In this document: piece after piece, positions 33,768 to 42,488 of the stretch
How positions within the stretch are numbered: position 1 is the stretch's first letter
Layout: each line of letters starts with the position of its first letter
DNA from: Cytobacillus oceanisediminis
Lineage (GTDB): Bacteria > Bacillota > Bacilli > Bacillales > Cytobacillaceae
Assembly (NCBI RefSeq): GCF_003182355.1
Contig: NZ_QGTW01000019.1
Location: 20,411-84,410 of the forward strand
DNA length: 64,000 nt
Direction: 5' to 3'
Translations under genes and position numbers: made by a program
Notes under the pieces: model-generated
Told to the model about the DNA's origin: nothing
The model's database searches: none
What the model saw: only the letters and a program-made list of their open reading frames with translations

Positions 33768-33782
33768 GCCTATCCTTCCTCC

Positions 33783-34430
33783 TTAATCACTGCTTGCCAT
33801 TCTTTTCTCCACTATATTTACAAGGACGGAGAAAATAAGTACAAGTACTAAATAGTAAACAGCTACGATCAGCAAGTAGCTCATGTAGTCATATTCGTTA
33901 GAACCATATGTTGTCGCCACATTAAAGAGCTCGTACATGCCAATGAAGGAAGCAAGCGAAGAATCCTTCAAAGCAATTATAAACTGATTGCCAAGCGGCG
34001 GCATGGCACGGCGGAAAGCCTGTGGAAGAATAATTCTCCTCATTGCCAGGCCGGCTGTCATTCCAAGCGAACGCCCTGCTTCCATCTGTCCCTTGTCGAT
34101 GGATTGGATGGAGCCTCTAAATATTTCCGCTATATATGCGCCATTGTGGAATGCAAGGCCAAGCACAACGGACCAAAACTGTGATATATCCAAAGCAGTC
34201 AATCCAAAATAGAAAATGAAAATTTGTACAACCAGCGGTGTTCCTCTTACTAGGAAAATATAAATATCAGCAATCCATTCCAAAACTTTTATTCTCGATA
34301 TCTTTAAAAAGGCAAAAAACAATCCTATAAAAATTGCAATAAAAACTGCTACCGCTGTTAATTGAAAAGTTAACAGCATTCCCTTTAAGAATACGGGATA
34401 TGTATCAATAAACTTAGTCAGTAAATCCAA
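33783..34430 (-). CDS. Polar amino-acid ABC transporter permease
   Basis: This 215-residue permease belongs to the HisM/GlnP (HEQRo) family. It has about five membrane helices and the EAA motif (EAGRSLGMTAGLAMRRIILPQAFRRAMPP, whose key residues are EAGRSLG and LPQA). The N-terminal 'G...TFQLTAVAVFIAIFIGL' is typical. Separated from the binding-protein gene by a terminator and a repeat element, it is probably expressed at a lower level than the binding protein. Confidence 0.95.
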   Translation of the reverse strand: MDLLTKFIDTYPVFLKGMLLTFQLTAVAVFIAIFIGLFFAFLKISRIKVLEWIADIYIFLVRGTPLVVQIFIFYFGLTALDISQFWSVVLGLAFHNGAYIAEIFRGSIQSIDKGQMEAGRSLGMTAGLAMRRIILPQAFRRAMPPLGNQFIIALKDSSLASFIGMYELFNVATTYGSNEYDYMSYLLIVAVYYLVLVLIFSVLVNIVEKRMASSD

Positions 34431-34469
34431 ATGGATTCCCCCTCCCTGATGTTAATTCTTTTTTGATGC

Positions 34470-34684
34470 GGCTCTGTTGAACTTGGCTGTTGATTTCCGA
34501 TCCAGGCACTCAGCGAACAGCGGGCATCCAAGAGCGGCCTCGGCGGTGTGCCTCTGGGGTCTCCCTTTGACTCGCTGGGCATTGATTAGCATCCTCGAAG
34601 AAACACCGCACGCAGAAAATGCGAATGTATTTCCAAGGAGTCTCACGCCTTCCTCTGCAATCAACATTTAGGTTTAACACAGCC
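34470..34684. repeat. Dispersed inverted-repeat element, family A, copy 3
   Basis: About 215 bp with clear terminal inverted repeats: GGCTCTGTTGAAC at the left and GGTTTAACACAGCC at the right. The interior shares TTGATTTCCGATCCAGGCACTCAGCGAAC (quoted only in part: CCAGGCACTCAGCGAAC), GGGGTCTCCC and AGAAAATGCGAATG with copies 2 and 4. It lies between the binding protein and permease genes of an ABC operon. Confidence 0.92.
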
Positions 34685-34705
34685 CTTGCTGTAAATCTTT
34701 TATAA

Positions 34706-34743
34706 ATCAAATAAAGGCGAATGTTTTCTTACACACATCCGCC
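34706..34743 (-). terminator. Terminator after the ABC binding-protein gene
   Basis: On the minus strand GGCGGATG/CATTCGCC forms an 8-bp stem followed by TTTATTTGATTT. Partial termination here would give more binding protein than permease, a common pattern. Confidence 0.65.
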
Positions 34744-34750
34744 CGCAATG

Positions 34751-35533
34751 TTATTCCTTCTCAGGATCAACCGTTATATCTTCTCCGATATATTTTTTGC
34801 TGATTTCTGTGAGTGTTCCATTCTCGCGAAGTGTTTTCAGAGCTTCATTTACTTTTTCCAAGAGCTCTTCATTATCCTTTGCAACTGCGATTGCCTGCTC
34901 ACTGCGTCCAATAAGCTCTTTTCCTTCAATTTTCATACCTGCCCCAATCGCTTCTTTTCCTGTTATAAAGTCTGTAATAACAGCATCATGCTTGCCTTTG
35001 CTTAATGCTTCCAGGGCTACAACATCACTGTCGTAAAATTGAATATTATCTGTGACTTCTTCTGCATTTGCAGTGTATGTAGAGCCTTTAGATACGGCGA
35101 TTTCCATGCCCTCCAAATCTTCAAGTGTTTCAACAGAGCTATCTGGGCGCACATAAATTTGCGGACCTGAATAGTAGTAAGGCGTCGAGAAGTTGACAGC
35201 CTGTAAACGTTCTTCAGTAATTGTATGGCTGGCTACAGCTGCATCAAAACGGCCGGATTTTACGCCTTCTACAATACCTCCAAATTTAAATTTATTCTGA
35301 ACCGGCTCGAGTCCAAGCTCCTTTGCTACAGCTTCTGCTACTTCAATATCAAAGCCGCTCATGCTTCCATCATCATTTGTAAAACTAAAAGGTTTGAACT
35401 CACCTGATGCCGCATACGTAAACTTTCCATCTTCTACAAGGTCCATTCCATCTTTAGACGCTTCCTCTGACCCACACGCAGCCAGGATCAATACGAAAGC
35501 AGCTGCTATAATTCCTTTTAACCAATGTCTCAC
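34751..35533 (-). CDS. Polar amino-acid ABC transporter substrate-binding lipoprotein
   Basis: This family-3 solute-binding protein has a lipoprotein signal peptide (RHWLKGIIAAAFVLILAACG) whose Cys would be lipidated. The mature part has the two-lobed binding fold, including FTYAASGEFKPFSF, GFDIEVAEAVAKELGL and the DAAVASHTITEERLQAVNFS motif of polar amino-acid binders. The exact substrate cannot be told. I chose GTG at 35533, with GGGGGA upstream and a normal signal peptide; the frame is open to 35590. The promoter upstream overlaps a CodY-like box, so expression probably rises when branched-chain amino acids or GTP are low. Confidence 0.93.
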   Translation of the reverse strand: MRHWLKGIIAAAFVLILAACGSEEASKDGMDLVEDGKFTYAASGEFKPFSFTNDDGSMSGFDIEVAEAVAKELGLEPVQNKFKFGGIVEGVKSGRFDAAVASHTITEERLQAVNFSTPYYYSGPQIYVRPDSSVETLEDLEGMEIAVSKGSTYTANAEEVTDNIQFYDSDVVALEALSKGKHDAVITDFITGKEAIGAGMKIEGKELIGRSEQAIAVAKDNEELLEKVNEALKTLRENGTLTEISKKYIGEDITVDPEKE

Positions 35534-35580
35534 TAGTCTAAATTCCCCCTTCAGTTTCTCTCTTTTATAAATACCCTTTA

Positions 35581-35609
35581 ACTTTATCATTCTTTTAAAA
35601 TTTTCTCAA
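35581..35609 (-). promoter_or_regulatory. SigA-type promoter of the amino-acid ABC transporter
   Basis: On the minus strand TTGAGA (35609-35604), a 17-bp spacer and TAAAGT (35586-35581). The -35 lies within the CodY-like box at 35599-35613. Confidence 0.5.
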
Positions 35610-35613
35610 AATT
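35599..35613. promoter_or_regulatory. CodY-binding box (14 of 15)
   Basis: AATTTTCTCAAAATT matches the CodY consensus AATTTTCWGAAAATT with one mismatch. It overlaps the -35 of the ABC transporter promoter, the right place for repression. Confidence 0.7.
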
Positions 35614-35825
35614 CATATTTTATGATAATTCATGATAAACAATCATATGGCCGATTCTCATCAACTGACATGCCCTTTGCTCCATTATGTCCTTAGATCC
35701 TCATCTATCCTGCAAATTCCTTTTGATTCGACAAAGCCAAATCGATTGCTTTATCTTTCCGCACAGCTTCGCCTCTTCTGTCAGGCTATACGCCCCTAGT
35801 CATATCCGCCTGCTCCTTAAGCACG

Positions 35826-35857
35826 AAAAAAATCCCGCTGCAATATACAGCGGGATT
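35826..35857 (-). terminator. Terminator of the lonA-ysxC transcript
   Basis: On the minus strand AATCCCGCTG/CAGCGGGATT is followed by TTTTT. It starts just at the ysxC stop codon. Confidence 0.92.
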
Positions 35858-35860
35858 CTC

Positions 35861-36442
35861 TTACATATAGCTTAACAGTGCAGACCAAGCCTGATCTTTT
35901 CCATACCCTGTTTCCGAGGAAAACATGATAAACTGGTCATTCTGGTCAATATCCAAAGTTTCTTTTGTTATCTTCATATGCTTTTGCCACTTGGACTTTG
36001 GTATCTTATCCGCTTTCGTGGCAATCACTACACAAGGAATGTCATAATGTTTTAAAAAGTCATACATCATGACATCATCATTTGTTGGAGGATGCCGCAA
36101 ATCAACAATCAGAACAACTGCCTTTAACTGCTCTCTGTTTGTTAAATAAGTTTCAATCATTTTACCCCATGCTTCACGCTCTTTTTTAGATACCTTTGCA
36201 TAACCATAGCCTGGTACATCTACAAAGTGCAGCATCTCATTAATGAGGTAGAAGTTTAATGTTTGCGTTTTTCCTGGCTTGGAGGAAATTCTCGCCAGTC
36301 CCCTTCTATTAAGCATTTTATTGATAAAGGAGGATTTCCCGACATTTGAACGGCCAGCAAGGGCAAATTCCGGCAAATCACTGTCAGGGTATTGATCCGG
36401 CTTTACAGCACTGATGACGATTTCTGAGCTGGTTACTTTCAT
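35861..36442 (-). CDS. ysxC: Ribosome biogenesis GTPase YsxC/EngB
   Basis: YsxC is an essential Era-family GTPase for late 50S subunit assembly. The 193-residue protein has G1 GRSNVGKSSF, G2 within KPGKTQTLNFY, G3 DVPGYGYA, and G4 TKADKIPKSKW. Its ATG overlaps the lonA stop by four bases (36442 and 36439). Context is as in B. subtilis. Confidence 0.97.
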   Translation of the reverse strand: MKVTSSEIVISAVKPDQYPDSDLPEFALAGRSNVGKSSFINKMLNRRGLARISSKPGKTQTLNFYLINEMLHFVDVPGYGYAKVSKKEREAWGKMIETYLTNREQLKAVVLIVDLRHPPTNDDVMMYDFLKHYDIPCVVIATKADKIPKSKWQKHMKITKETLDIDQNDQFIMFSSETGYGKDQAWSALLSYM

Positions 36443-38766
36443 GCTTGTGCACCGCCGTTCAGAGCATGCTTCAGTACTTCATCTACATGGGACACCAAAA
36501 CAAAATCAAGTTCCTCCCGGATGCTTTCCGGGATATCCTCGATATCTTTCTCATTATCTTTTGGAAGGATAATTTTGGTTAATCCGGCACGGTGTGCACT
36601 TAATGATTTCTCTTTTAAGCCGCCGATAGGGAGTACCCTTCCCCTTAGTGTAATTTCGCCTGTCATTCCCACTTCTTTGCGGATCGGTTTTCCTGACAGG
36701 GCTGATACCAACGCTGTAGTAATGGTTATACCGGCAGATGGTCCATCCTTTGGAACAGCCCCCTCCGGAACATGAATATGGATGTCATGTTTTTCATGGA
36801 AGTTCTCATCAATGCCAAGTTCCTTTGCTTTGGAACGCACATAACTGAACGCAGCTTGTGCAGATTCCTTCATGACATCTCCCAGCTTGCCTGTTAAAAC
36901 AAGCTTTCCTTTGCCTGGCGAAAGGGATACTTCAATTTGCAGCGTATCACCGCCAACAGTCGTATATGCCAGCCCGGTGGCAACACCAACTTGATCCTCT
37001 TGCTCTGCTTGGCCGTATCGGAACTTTGGTTTTCCAAGAAACTCTTCTACGTTCTTTGCAGATACAATGACTTTCTTCTTGTCCCCTGAGACGATGATCT
37101 TGGCTGTTTTCCTGCAAATTGTAGCAAGCTGGCGCTCCAATCCGCGGACTCCAGCTTCACGGGTATAATAGCGGACTACCATTTGCAGTCCATCTTCGCG
37201 AATTTGAAGCTGAGACTTGGAAAGCCCATGTTCCTTTACTTGCTTCGGAAGCAGATGGTCTTTTGCAATGTGTATTTTCTCCTGCTCGGTATAGCCGGCA
37301 ATTGTGATAATTTCCATTCTGTCCAGCAATGGGCCTGGTATTGTTCCCAGATTATTTGCCGTTGCAATAAACATAACCTTGGAAAGATCATATGTTTCTT
37401 CAATATAATGATCGCTAAAGTTATGATTTTGCTCAGGATCTAGTACCTCCAGCATGGCTGATGAAGGATCTCCGCGAAAATCTGAAGACATCTTGTCTAT
37501 TTCATCAAGCAAAAATACAGGATTAATTGTACCTGCTTTCTTCATTCCCTGGATGATGCGCCCCGGCATGGCTCCTACATACGTTCTTCTATGGCCGCGG
37601 ATCTCTGACTCATCCCGTACCCCTCCAAGAGATACCCTTACAAAATTCCGGTTAAGGGATGTCGCGATCGAACGTGCCAGACTTGTTTTACCGACCCCTG
37701 GAGGTCCTGCAAGACATAGAATAGGACCTTTAAGGGAGTTTGTCAGTTTCTGGACGGCAAGGTATTCAAGAACCCGTTCCTTAACCTTTTCAAGTCCGTA
37801 ATGGTCTTCATTCAGAATACGTTCCGCTTTGCGGATGTCCAGATCATCCTCCGTTGAATTTGACCATGGCAATGTAACAAGCCATTCAATATAGTTTCGG
37901 ATGACGGCACTTTCAGCAGAACTGGATGGAACCTTTTCATAACGATCGAGTTCCTTTAATGCTGTTAGCTGGACATGCTCCGGCATGCCTGCTTTCTCGA
38001 TTTTATCAGTGAGATCGGCAATTTCTCCTGTCTTGCCTTCTTTGTCCCCAAGCTCCTTTTGGATTGCTTTCATCTGTTCCCGCAAATAGTATTCCTTTTG
38101 AGTTCTTTCCATTGACTTTTTAACGCGCTGGCCAATCTTCTTTTCCAGATTCAGAACTTCCTTTTCATTATGGATGATTTCAATAACCTGGTTCATGCGT
38201 TCCTTTACATCAATCGTTTCAAGTATTTCCTGCTTCTCCTTGAGCTTCAAAGGTAAATGCGAAGAGATGATATCTGCCATACGGCCCGGTTCTTCTATAT
38301 CTGCAACCGAGGAATACGTTTCTGCAGAAATTTTCTTCGAGACCTTTATGTATTGCTCAAAATACTCAAGCATTGTTCTCATTAAGGCCTGGTCTTCCAC
38401 ATCCTTAGTATCAGGATCCTCAAAGACCTTGACACTTACGGAATAATGATCAGCTTCTTCTTGAAATTGGATGATTTCAGCCCTTTTCAGCCCTTCAACC
38501 AGCACACGGATCGTTCCGTTTGGCAGCTTGAGCATCTGCTTTACACGGGTAAGCGTACCCATGTGATACAAATCGTCCTCAGACGGTTCATCTATAGATA
38601 TATCTTTTTGCGTTGTTAAGAAAATTAAATGGTCATCTACCATTGCTTTTTCAAGTGCCTGTACCGATCTCTCACGGCCTACATCCAAGTGAAGAACCAT
38701 GGTCGGATAAACAAGCAAACCCCGAAGCGGCAGGAGGGGGACGATGATTTCTTTCTTTTTCGCCAT
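36439..38766 (-). CDS. lonA: ATP-dependent protease LonA
   Basis: LonA is a hexameric cytoplasmic AAA+ serine protease for damaged and regulatory proteins. The 775-residue protein has the N-terminal LON substrate domain (PLLPLRGLLVYPTMVLHL), Walker A GPPGVGKTSLA, Walker B VFLLDEIDK, and the Ser-Lys dyad: S677 in KDGPSAGIT and K720 in GLKEKSL. Start is ATG at 38766 (MAKKKEI), with GGAGGTG seven bases upstream; the frame is open to 38793. It is cotranscribed with ysxC. A SigA-type promoter lies about 70 bp upstream. Confidence 0.97.
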   Translation of the reverse strand: MAKKKEIIVPLLPLRGLLVYPTMVLHLDVGRERSVQALEKAMVDDHLIFLTTQKDISIDEPSEDDLYHMGTLTRVKQMLKLPNGTIRVLVEGLKRAEIIQFQEEADHYSVSVKVFEDPDTKDVEDQALMRTMLEYFEQYIKVSKKISAETYSSVADIEEPGRMADIISSHLPLKLKEKQEILETIDVKERMNQVIEIIHNEKEVLNLEKKIGQRVKKSMERTQKEYYLREQMKAIQKELGDKEGKTGEIADLTDKIEKAGMPEHVQLTALKELDRYEKVPSSSAESAVIRNYIEWLVTLPWSNSTEDDLDIRKAERILNEDHYGLEKVKERVLEYLAVQKLTNSLKGPILCLAGPPGVGKTSLARSIATSLNRNFVRVSLGGVRDESEIRGHRRTYVGAMPGRIIQGMKKAGTINPVFLLDEIDKMSSDFRGDPSSAMLEVLDPEQNHNFSDHYIEETYDLSKVMFIATANNLGTIPGPLLDRMEIITIAGYTEQEKIHIAKDHLLPKQVKEHGLSKSQLQIREDGLQMVVRYYTREAGVRGLERQLATICRKTAKIIVSGDKKKVIVSAKNVEEFLGKPKFRYGQAEQEDQVGVATGLAYTTVGGDTLQIEVSLSPGKGKLVLTGKLGDVMKESAQAAFSYVRSKAKELGIDENFHEKHDIHIHVPEGAVPKDGPSAGITITTALVSALSGKPIRKEVGMTGEITLRGRVLPIGGLKEKSLSAHRAGLTKIILPKDNEKDIEDIPESIREELDFVLVSHVDEVLKHALNGGAQA

Positions 38767-38832
38767 TCCTTTGCACCTCCAAATGCATATCATTTTAACC
38801 CCAAAATTGCTAATAATTTCTTTGTCAATTCT

Positions 38833-38860
38833 ATCGTATTTATTAAACAGTGTCTATCAA
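38833..38860 (-). promoter_or_regulatory. SigA-type promoter of lonA
   Basis: On the minus strand TTGATA (38860-38855), a 16-bp spacer and TACGAT (38838-38833). The start would lie about 60 nt before the lonA ATG. Confidence 0.5.
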
Positions 38861-38926
38861 AGAGAAAAGCGGGTGACTGTATAGGAATACTAACTGATAA
38901 TTACACTTTATCCTTCTTTACGCAAA

Positions 38927-38968
38927 TAAAACTTCGGTTTGTAGCCTAAACTGCAAACCGAAGTTTTT
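38927..38968 (-). terminator. Terminator after lonB
   Basis: AACTTCGGTTTG and CAAACCGAAGTT form a perfect 12-bp stem with T-rich flanks on both strands. On the minus strand it would end the lonB transcript before the lonA promoter. Confidence 0.85.
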
Positions 38969-38969
38969 T

Positions 38970-39041
38970 ACCGCGATTAGCGGGAGGCCCTGACCGGGGA
39001 ACTTAATCCTTAGAATTCCCCTGTATGCCTGAGCTAGGCCA
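38970..39041 (-). other. Cluster of small hairpins in the lonB 3' region
   Basis: Reading the minus strand from the lonB stop there are three hairpins in 70 nt: GCCTAGCTCAGGC, GGGGAA...TTCCCC and CCGCTAATCGCGG. They run into the terminator. This is unusually structured for a short GC-poor gap. It could be a 3'-UTR element or processed RNA. No known family is recognised. Confidence 0.35.
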
Positions 39042-40709
39042 CTAAATGCTCTCTTTTTTCGATAATTCGATTGAAGCGGTTATGGCTTGCTCTTTGTGAA
39101 AATCCTTTAGTAGGGCCAATTCAAATACTTCATTTAAATGGCTTACAGGTACAATTTTTATGCCTGTGATTTCTTTTAGTATGGATTGCATATTTTCTTT
39201 TGGAATAATCACGGTTTGGGCACCTGCTTTTTTGGCAGCTTTTACTTTTGGATAAACTCCGCCAATTGGCTTTACGAAGCCATGAATGCTGATTTCTCCG
39301 GTCATGGCCAGAGTATGGTCAACCGGGCGCTTATAAATCGCTGAATAAATTCCCGTAGCCATGGCAATACCAGCAGAAGGCCCGTCTATCGGAACACCGC
39401 CCGGGAAGTTAACGTGAATATCATACTCATCTGCCGGGACCCCCATTGACCTGAGCACAGTTATTACATTTTCAATTGATCCTTTGGCCATACTTTTTCT
39501 GCGGATTGATTTTCCTTGTCCGCCAATGCTTTCTTCTTCCACAATCCCTGTAATATTTATACTGCCCTTCTCTTTAGCCGGTATCACTGTAACTTCAATA
39601 TCAAGCAGGGCACCTGTATTTGGCCCATAAACTGCGAGTCCGTTTACAAGGCCGACTGCCGAATTGGAATTGATTTTCCGTTCCATTCTCGGGGTAAGCT
39701 GGCTCGACTGTATAACCCACTCAATATCCTCATCTTTTATGTAATTTCTATCTTCCGTAATGGAAATTCCAGCCGAAATTTGGATCATATTTACAGCTTC
39801 ACGGCCATTTCTTGCATAATTTGCCAGGATCCCCAGTGCATTTTCACTTATTTTAAGATTAACTTTATCTGCGGCTTTTTTCCCGACAACCGCAATTTCT
39901 TCTTCGGCCAATTCCCTGAAAAACACCTCCATGCACCTCGAACGAATGGCTGGCGGGATTTCATTTGGCGTTCTGGTCGTTGCTCCAATTAACCGGAAGT
40001 CTGCCGGAAGCCCATTCTTAAAAATATCATGAATATGATTGGGGATTTGTGTATTTTCTTCATTATAATACGCACTCTCAAGAAATACTTTACGATCCTC
40101 AAGCACCTTCAAAAGTTTGTTCATTTGAATAGGGTGGAGTTCTCCAATTTCATCAATAAACAGCACCCCTCCATGAGCATTTGTAACTGCTCCTTGTTTA
40201 GGCTGTGGTATGCCCGCCTGTCCCATTGCACCCGCTCCCTGATAGATAGGATCGTGGACAGAGCCTATGAGCGGATCAGCAATTCCCCGTTCATCAAACC
40301 TGGCTGTTGTGGCATCCAATTCAATAAATACGGAGGATGGCCGAAATGGAGACTTCTCATTTTTCTTCGCTTCCTCTAAAACCAATCTGGCTGCAGCAGT
40401 TTTCCCTACACCGGGAGGCCCATAAATAATGACATGCTGAGGATTGGGTCCGCACAATGCTGCTTTCAGAGATTTAATTCCGTCTTCCTGCCCGACAATA
40501 TCCGCGAAGCTGGTTGGACGCACTTTTTCAGCCAATGGCTCAGTTAAAGATATTGATCGCATCTTTTTTAAAACATCCATCTCTTTTCTTGATTCACGGT
40601 CAATTGAAACCTTTTGTGTCCGCTGGCTTCTTAGCAAATTCCAAAAATAAAGCCCGATGACAATTCCAAAAAACAATTGGATAAATAAAGCAATCCCCGT
40701 CCAACTCAT
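39042..40709 (-). CDS. lonB: ATP-dependent protease LonB (forespore type)
   Basis: LonB differs from LonA by lacking the N-terminal LON domain. The 555-residue protein starts MSWTGIALFIQLFFGIVIGLYFW, a membrane anchor. Then come the AAA+ domain (Walker A GPPGVGKTAAA, Walker B GVLFIDEIGEL) and the Lon protease domain with Ser in DGPSAGIAMATG and Lys in PIGGVYPKVKAAKKAG. The start at 40709 has GGAGGG upstream; an ATG-type extension to 40763 is open but runs through the promoter. In B. subtilis lonB is made in the forespore under sigma F, and a matching promoter is present here. Confidence 0.95.
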   Translation of the reverse strand: MSWTGIALFIQLFFGIVIGLYFWNLLRSQRTQKVSIDRESRKEMDVLKKMRSISLTEPLAEKVRPTSFADIVGQEDGIKSLKAALCGPNPQHVIIYGPPGVGKTAAARLVLEEAKKNEKSPFRPSSVFIELDATTARFDERGIADPLIGSVHDPIYQGAGAMGQAGIPQPKQGAVTNAHGGVLFIDEIGELHPIQMNKLLKVLEDRKVFLESAYYNEENTQIPNHIHDIFKNGLPADFRLIGATTRTPNEIPPAIRSRCMEVFFRELAEEEIAVVGKKAADKVNLKISENALGILANYARNGREAVNMIQISAGISITEDRNYIKDEDIEWVIQSSQLTPRMERKINSNSAVGLVNGLAVYGPNTGALLDIEVTVIPAKEKGSINITGIVEEESIGGQGKSIRRKSMAKGSIENVITVLRSMGVPADEYDIHVNFPGGVPIDGPSAGIAMATGIYSAIYKRPVDHTLAMTGEISIHGFVKPIGGVYPKVKAAKKAGAQTVIIPKENMQSILKEITGIKIVPVSHLNEVFELALLKDFHKEQAITASIELSKKESI

Positions 40710-40748
40710 TGTGTTCCCTCCTGCATTATTAGTTCTCGCTGATAATGC

Positions 40749-40778
40749 TAGTATCTCCCTCACTGAGTTGGAATAAAC
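40749..40778 (-). promoter_or_regulatory. Sigma-F/G-type promoter of lonB
   Basis: On the minus strand GTTTA (40778-40774), a 15-bp spacer and GGAGATACTA (40758-40749), a full match to GGNNANANTR and a 4 of 5 match to the -35 GYATA. It lies 40 bp before the lonB start. Confidence 0.65.
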
Positions 40779-40856
40779 AAGGAATTCACTTAAAAGTATG
40801 GAAAGAAGGCGGCAAAAAGAAGGAAGCTAAAAATCCCTTTAAGGGCATAATCCCAT

Positions 40857-40889
40857 ATAAAAATGGCCAGGCCCATAAGGGCTGGCCAT
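40857..40889 (-). terminator. Terminator after clpX
   Basis: On the minus strand ATGGCCAG/CTGGCCAT is followed by TTTTTAT, adjacent to the clpX stop. Confidence 0.92.
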
Positions 40890-40893
40890 ATAA

Positions 40894-42168
40894 TCATGCA
40901 GAAGTTTTGCGTTCTTCTTCAACAACTGTTCCATCCTCTAAAACAAGCTTGGGAGTACCGTTGTCGATAACTGTTTCTTTTGTGATAATACATTTTTTAA
41001 TATCTTCACGTGAAGGAAGATCAAACATGACATCCAGCATGATTCCTTCAATAATGGAACGGAGTCCGCGTGCCCCTGTCTTTCTTTCAATCGCTTTTTT
41101 AGCGATCTCTTCAAGAGCGTCTTCTTCAAATTCAAGCTCCACATCATCAAGCTCCAGCATTTTTTGATATTGTTTAACAAGAGCATTTTTCGGCTTTGTT
41201 AAAATCTCAATCAATGCTGCTTCATCAAGCTGTGAAAGGCTTGCAATAACTGGAAGGCGTCCGATGAATTCCGGAATTAAACCAAACTTAAGCAAGTCTT
41301 CTGGAAGTACCTTTGCCAGCAGATCCTTTGGTTCGATTTCTTTTTGTTTTTGATCAGAGCCGAAGCCAATTACTTTCTGGCCAAGACGGCGTTTAATGAT
41401 TTGCTCGATGCCATCGAATGCACCACCGCAAATAAATAGGATATTAGTGGTATCGATTTGAATAAATTCCTGATGCGGGTGCTTGCGCCCGCCTTGAGGC
41501 GGTACGCTGGCAACTGTACCTTCCAGGATTTTCAATAAGGCCTGCTGTACACCTTCACCTGAAACATCGCGAGTAATGGAAGGGTTTTCCGACTTTCGTG
41601 CTACTTTATCAATTTCATCGATATAAATAATCCCTTTTTCAGCCTTTTCAACATCATAATCTGCTGCCTGGATCAGCTTTAAGAGAATATTTTCAACATC
41701 CTCTCCAACATACCCAGCCTCAGTCAATGAAGTTGCATCTGCGATGGCAAACGGAACATTAAGAATACGTGCCAGTGTCTGGGCAAGCAATGTCTTACCG
41801 CTTCCTGTCGGCCCGATCATGGCAATATTACTTTTTGATAGTTCTACTTCATCAATCTTACTGTTGGAATTGATGCGCTTATAGTGGTTATATACCGCGA
41901 CAGATAAAGATTTCTTGGCCTGATCCTGGCCTATAACATATTCATCAAGAATATCACGGATTTCAGCCGGTTTCGGTACATCCTTGAATTCAACTTCTTC
42001 TTCTGTTCCAAGCTCTTCCTCAACAATTTCTGTACAGAGCTCAATGCATTCATCACATATATAAACCCCTGGTCCGGCAACTAGTTTGCGAACCTGGTCC
42101 TGTGTCTTTCCGCAGAAAGAACATTTTAATTGCCCTTTTTCATCATTAAATTTAAACAAATTCTTCAC
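40894..42168 (-). CDS. clpX: ATP-dependent Clp protease ATP-binding subunit ClpX
   Basis: ClpX is the AAA+ unfoldase partner of ClpP. The 424-residue protein begins with a zinc-binding domain (CSFCGKTQDQVRKL ... CDEC), then Walker A GPTGSGKTLLA, Walker B IIYIDEIDK, pore loop EAGYVGEDVE and the IGF loop (KVIGFGSD) that docks on ClpP. It is downstream of tig as in B. subtilis but separated from it by 960 bp of repeats and hairpins, so it has its own promoter. Confidence 0.98.
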   Translation of the reverse strand: MKNLFKFNDEKGQLKCSFCGKTQDQVRKLVAGPGVYICDECIELCTEIVEEELGTEEEVEFKDVPKPAEIRDILDEYVIGQDQAKKSLSVAVYNHYKRINSNSKIDEVELSKSNIAMIGPTGSGKTLLAQTLARILNVPFAIADATSLTEAGYVGEDVENILLKLIQAADYDVEKAEKGIIYIDEIDKVARKSENPSITRDVSGEGVQQALLKILEGTVASVPPQGGRKHPHQEFIQIDTTNILFICGGAFDGIEQIIKRRLGQKVIGFGSDQKQKEIEPKDLLAKVLPEDLLKFGLIPEFIGRLPVIASLSQLDEAALIEILTKPKNALVKQYQKMLELDDVELEFEEDALEEIAKKAIERKTGARGLRSIIEGIMLDVMFDLPSREDIKKCIITKETVIDNGTPKLVLEDGTVVEEERKTSA

Positions 42169-42262
42169 CCCTTGAAAGAAACTTCAAAACGATATATTAA
42201 GCTTGCGAATCACATGCAAAAAAATCAGAAATTCAGCCATAGAAAGTTGGAAATATTTATAA

Positions 42263-42488
42263 GGCTTCGTTAAATTAGCGTATTGATTTCCGCTGCAGGC
42301 ACTCAGCGAACCGCGGGCTACCGGGAGCCTCCTCGGCGCTTTACGCCTGCGGGGTCCCCCTTGGGTACACTTTTCCCGCAGGACTTTGAATAAGCTTCCT
42401 CGAATCAACAACGCACAAAGAAAATACGTATGCATTTTCGAGAATCTCGTGCCTTCCGCTCCAATCAATACGGTGCTAAAACATAGCC
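42263..42488. repeat. Dispersed inverted-repeat element, family A, copy 4
   Basis: About 226 bp. The ends GGCTTCGTTAAA and TAAAACATAGCC are imperfect inverted repeats. It shares CAGGCACTCAGCGAACCGCG, the CCTGCGGG...CCCGCAGG palindrome, AGAAAATACGTATGCATTTT and CCTTCCGCTCCAATCAAT with copies 2 and 3. It lies ~95 bp before clpX, possibly inside the clpX leader. Confidence 0.92.

Noticed and set aside
34452..34710. Frames of 64-71 codons in the ABC operon gap
   Set aside because: They are translations of repeat copy 3 on both strands.
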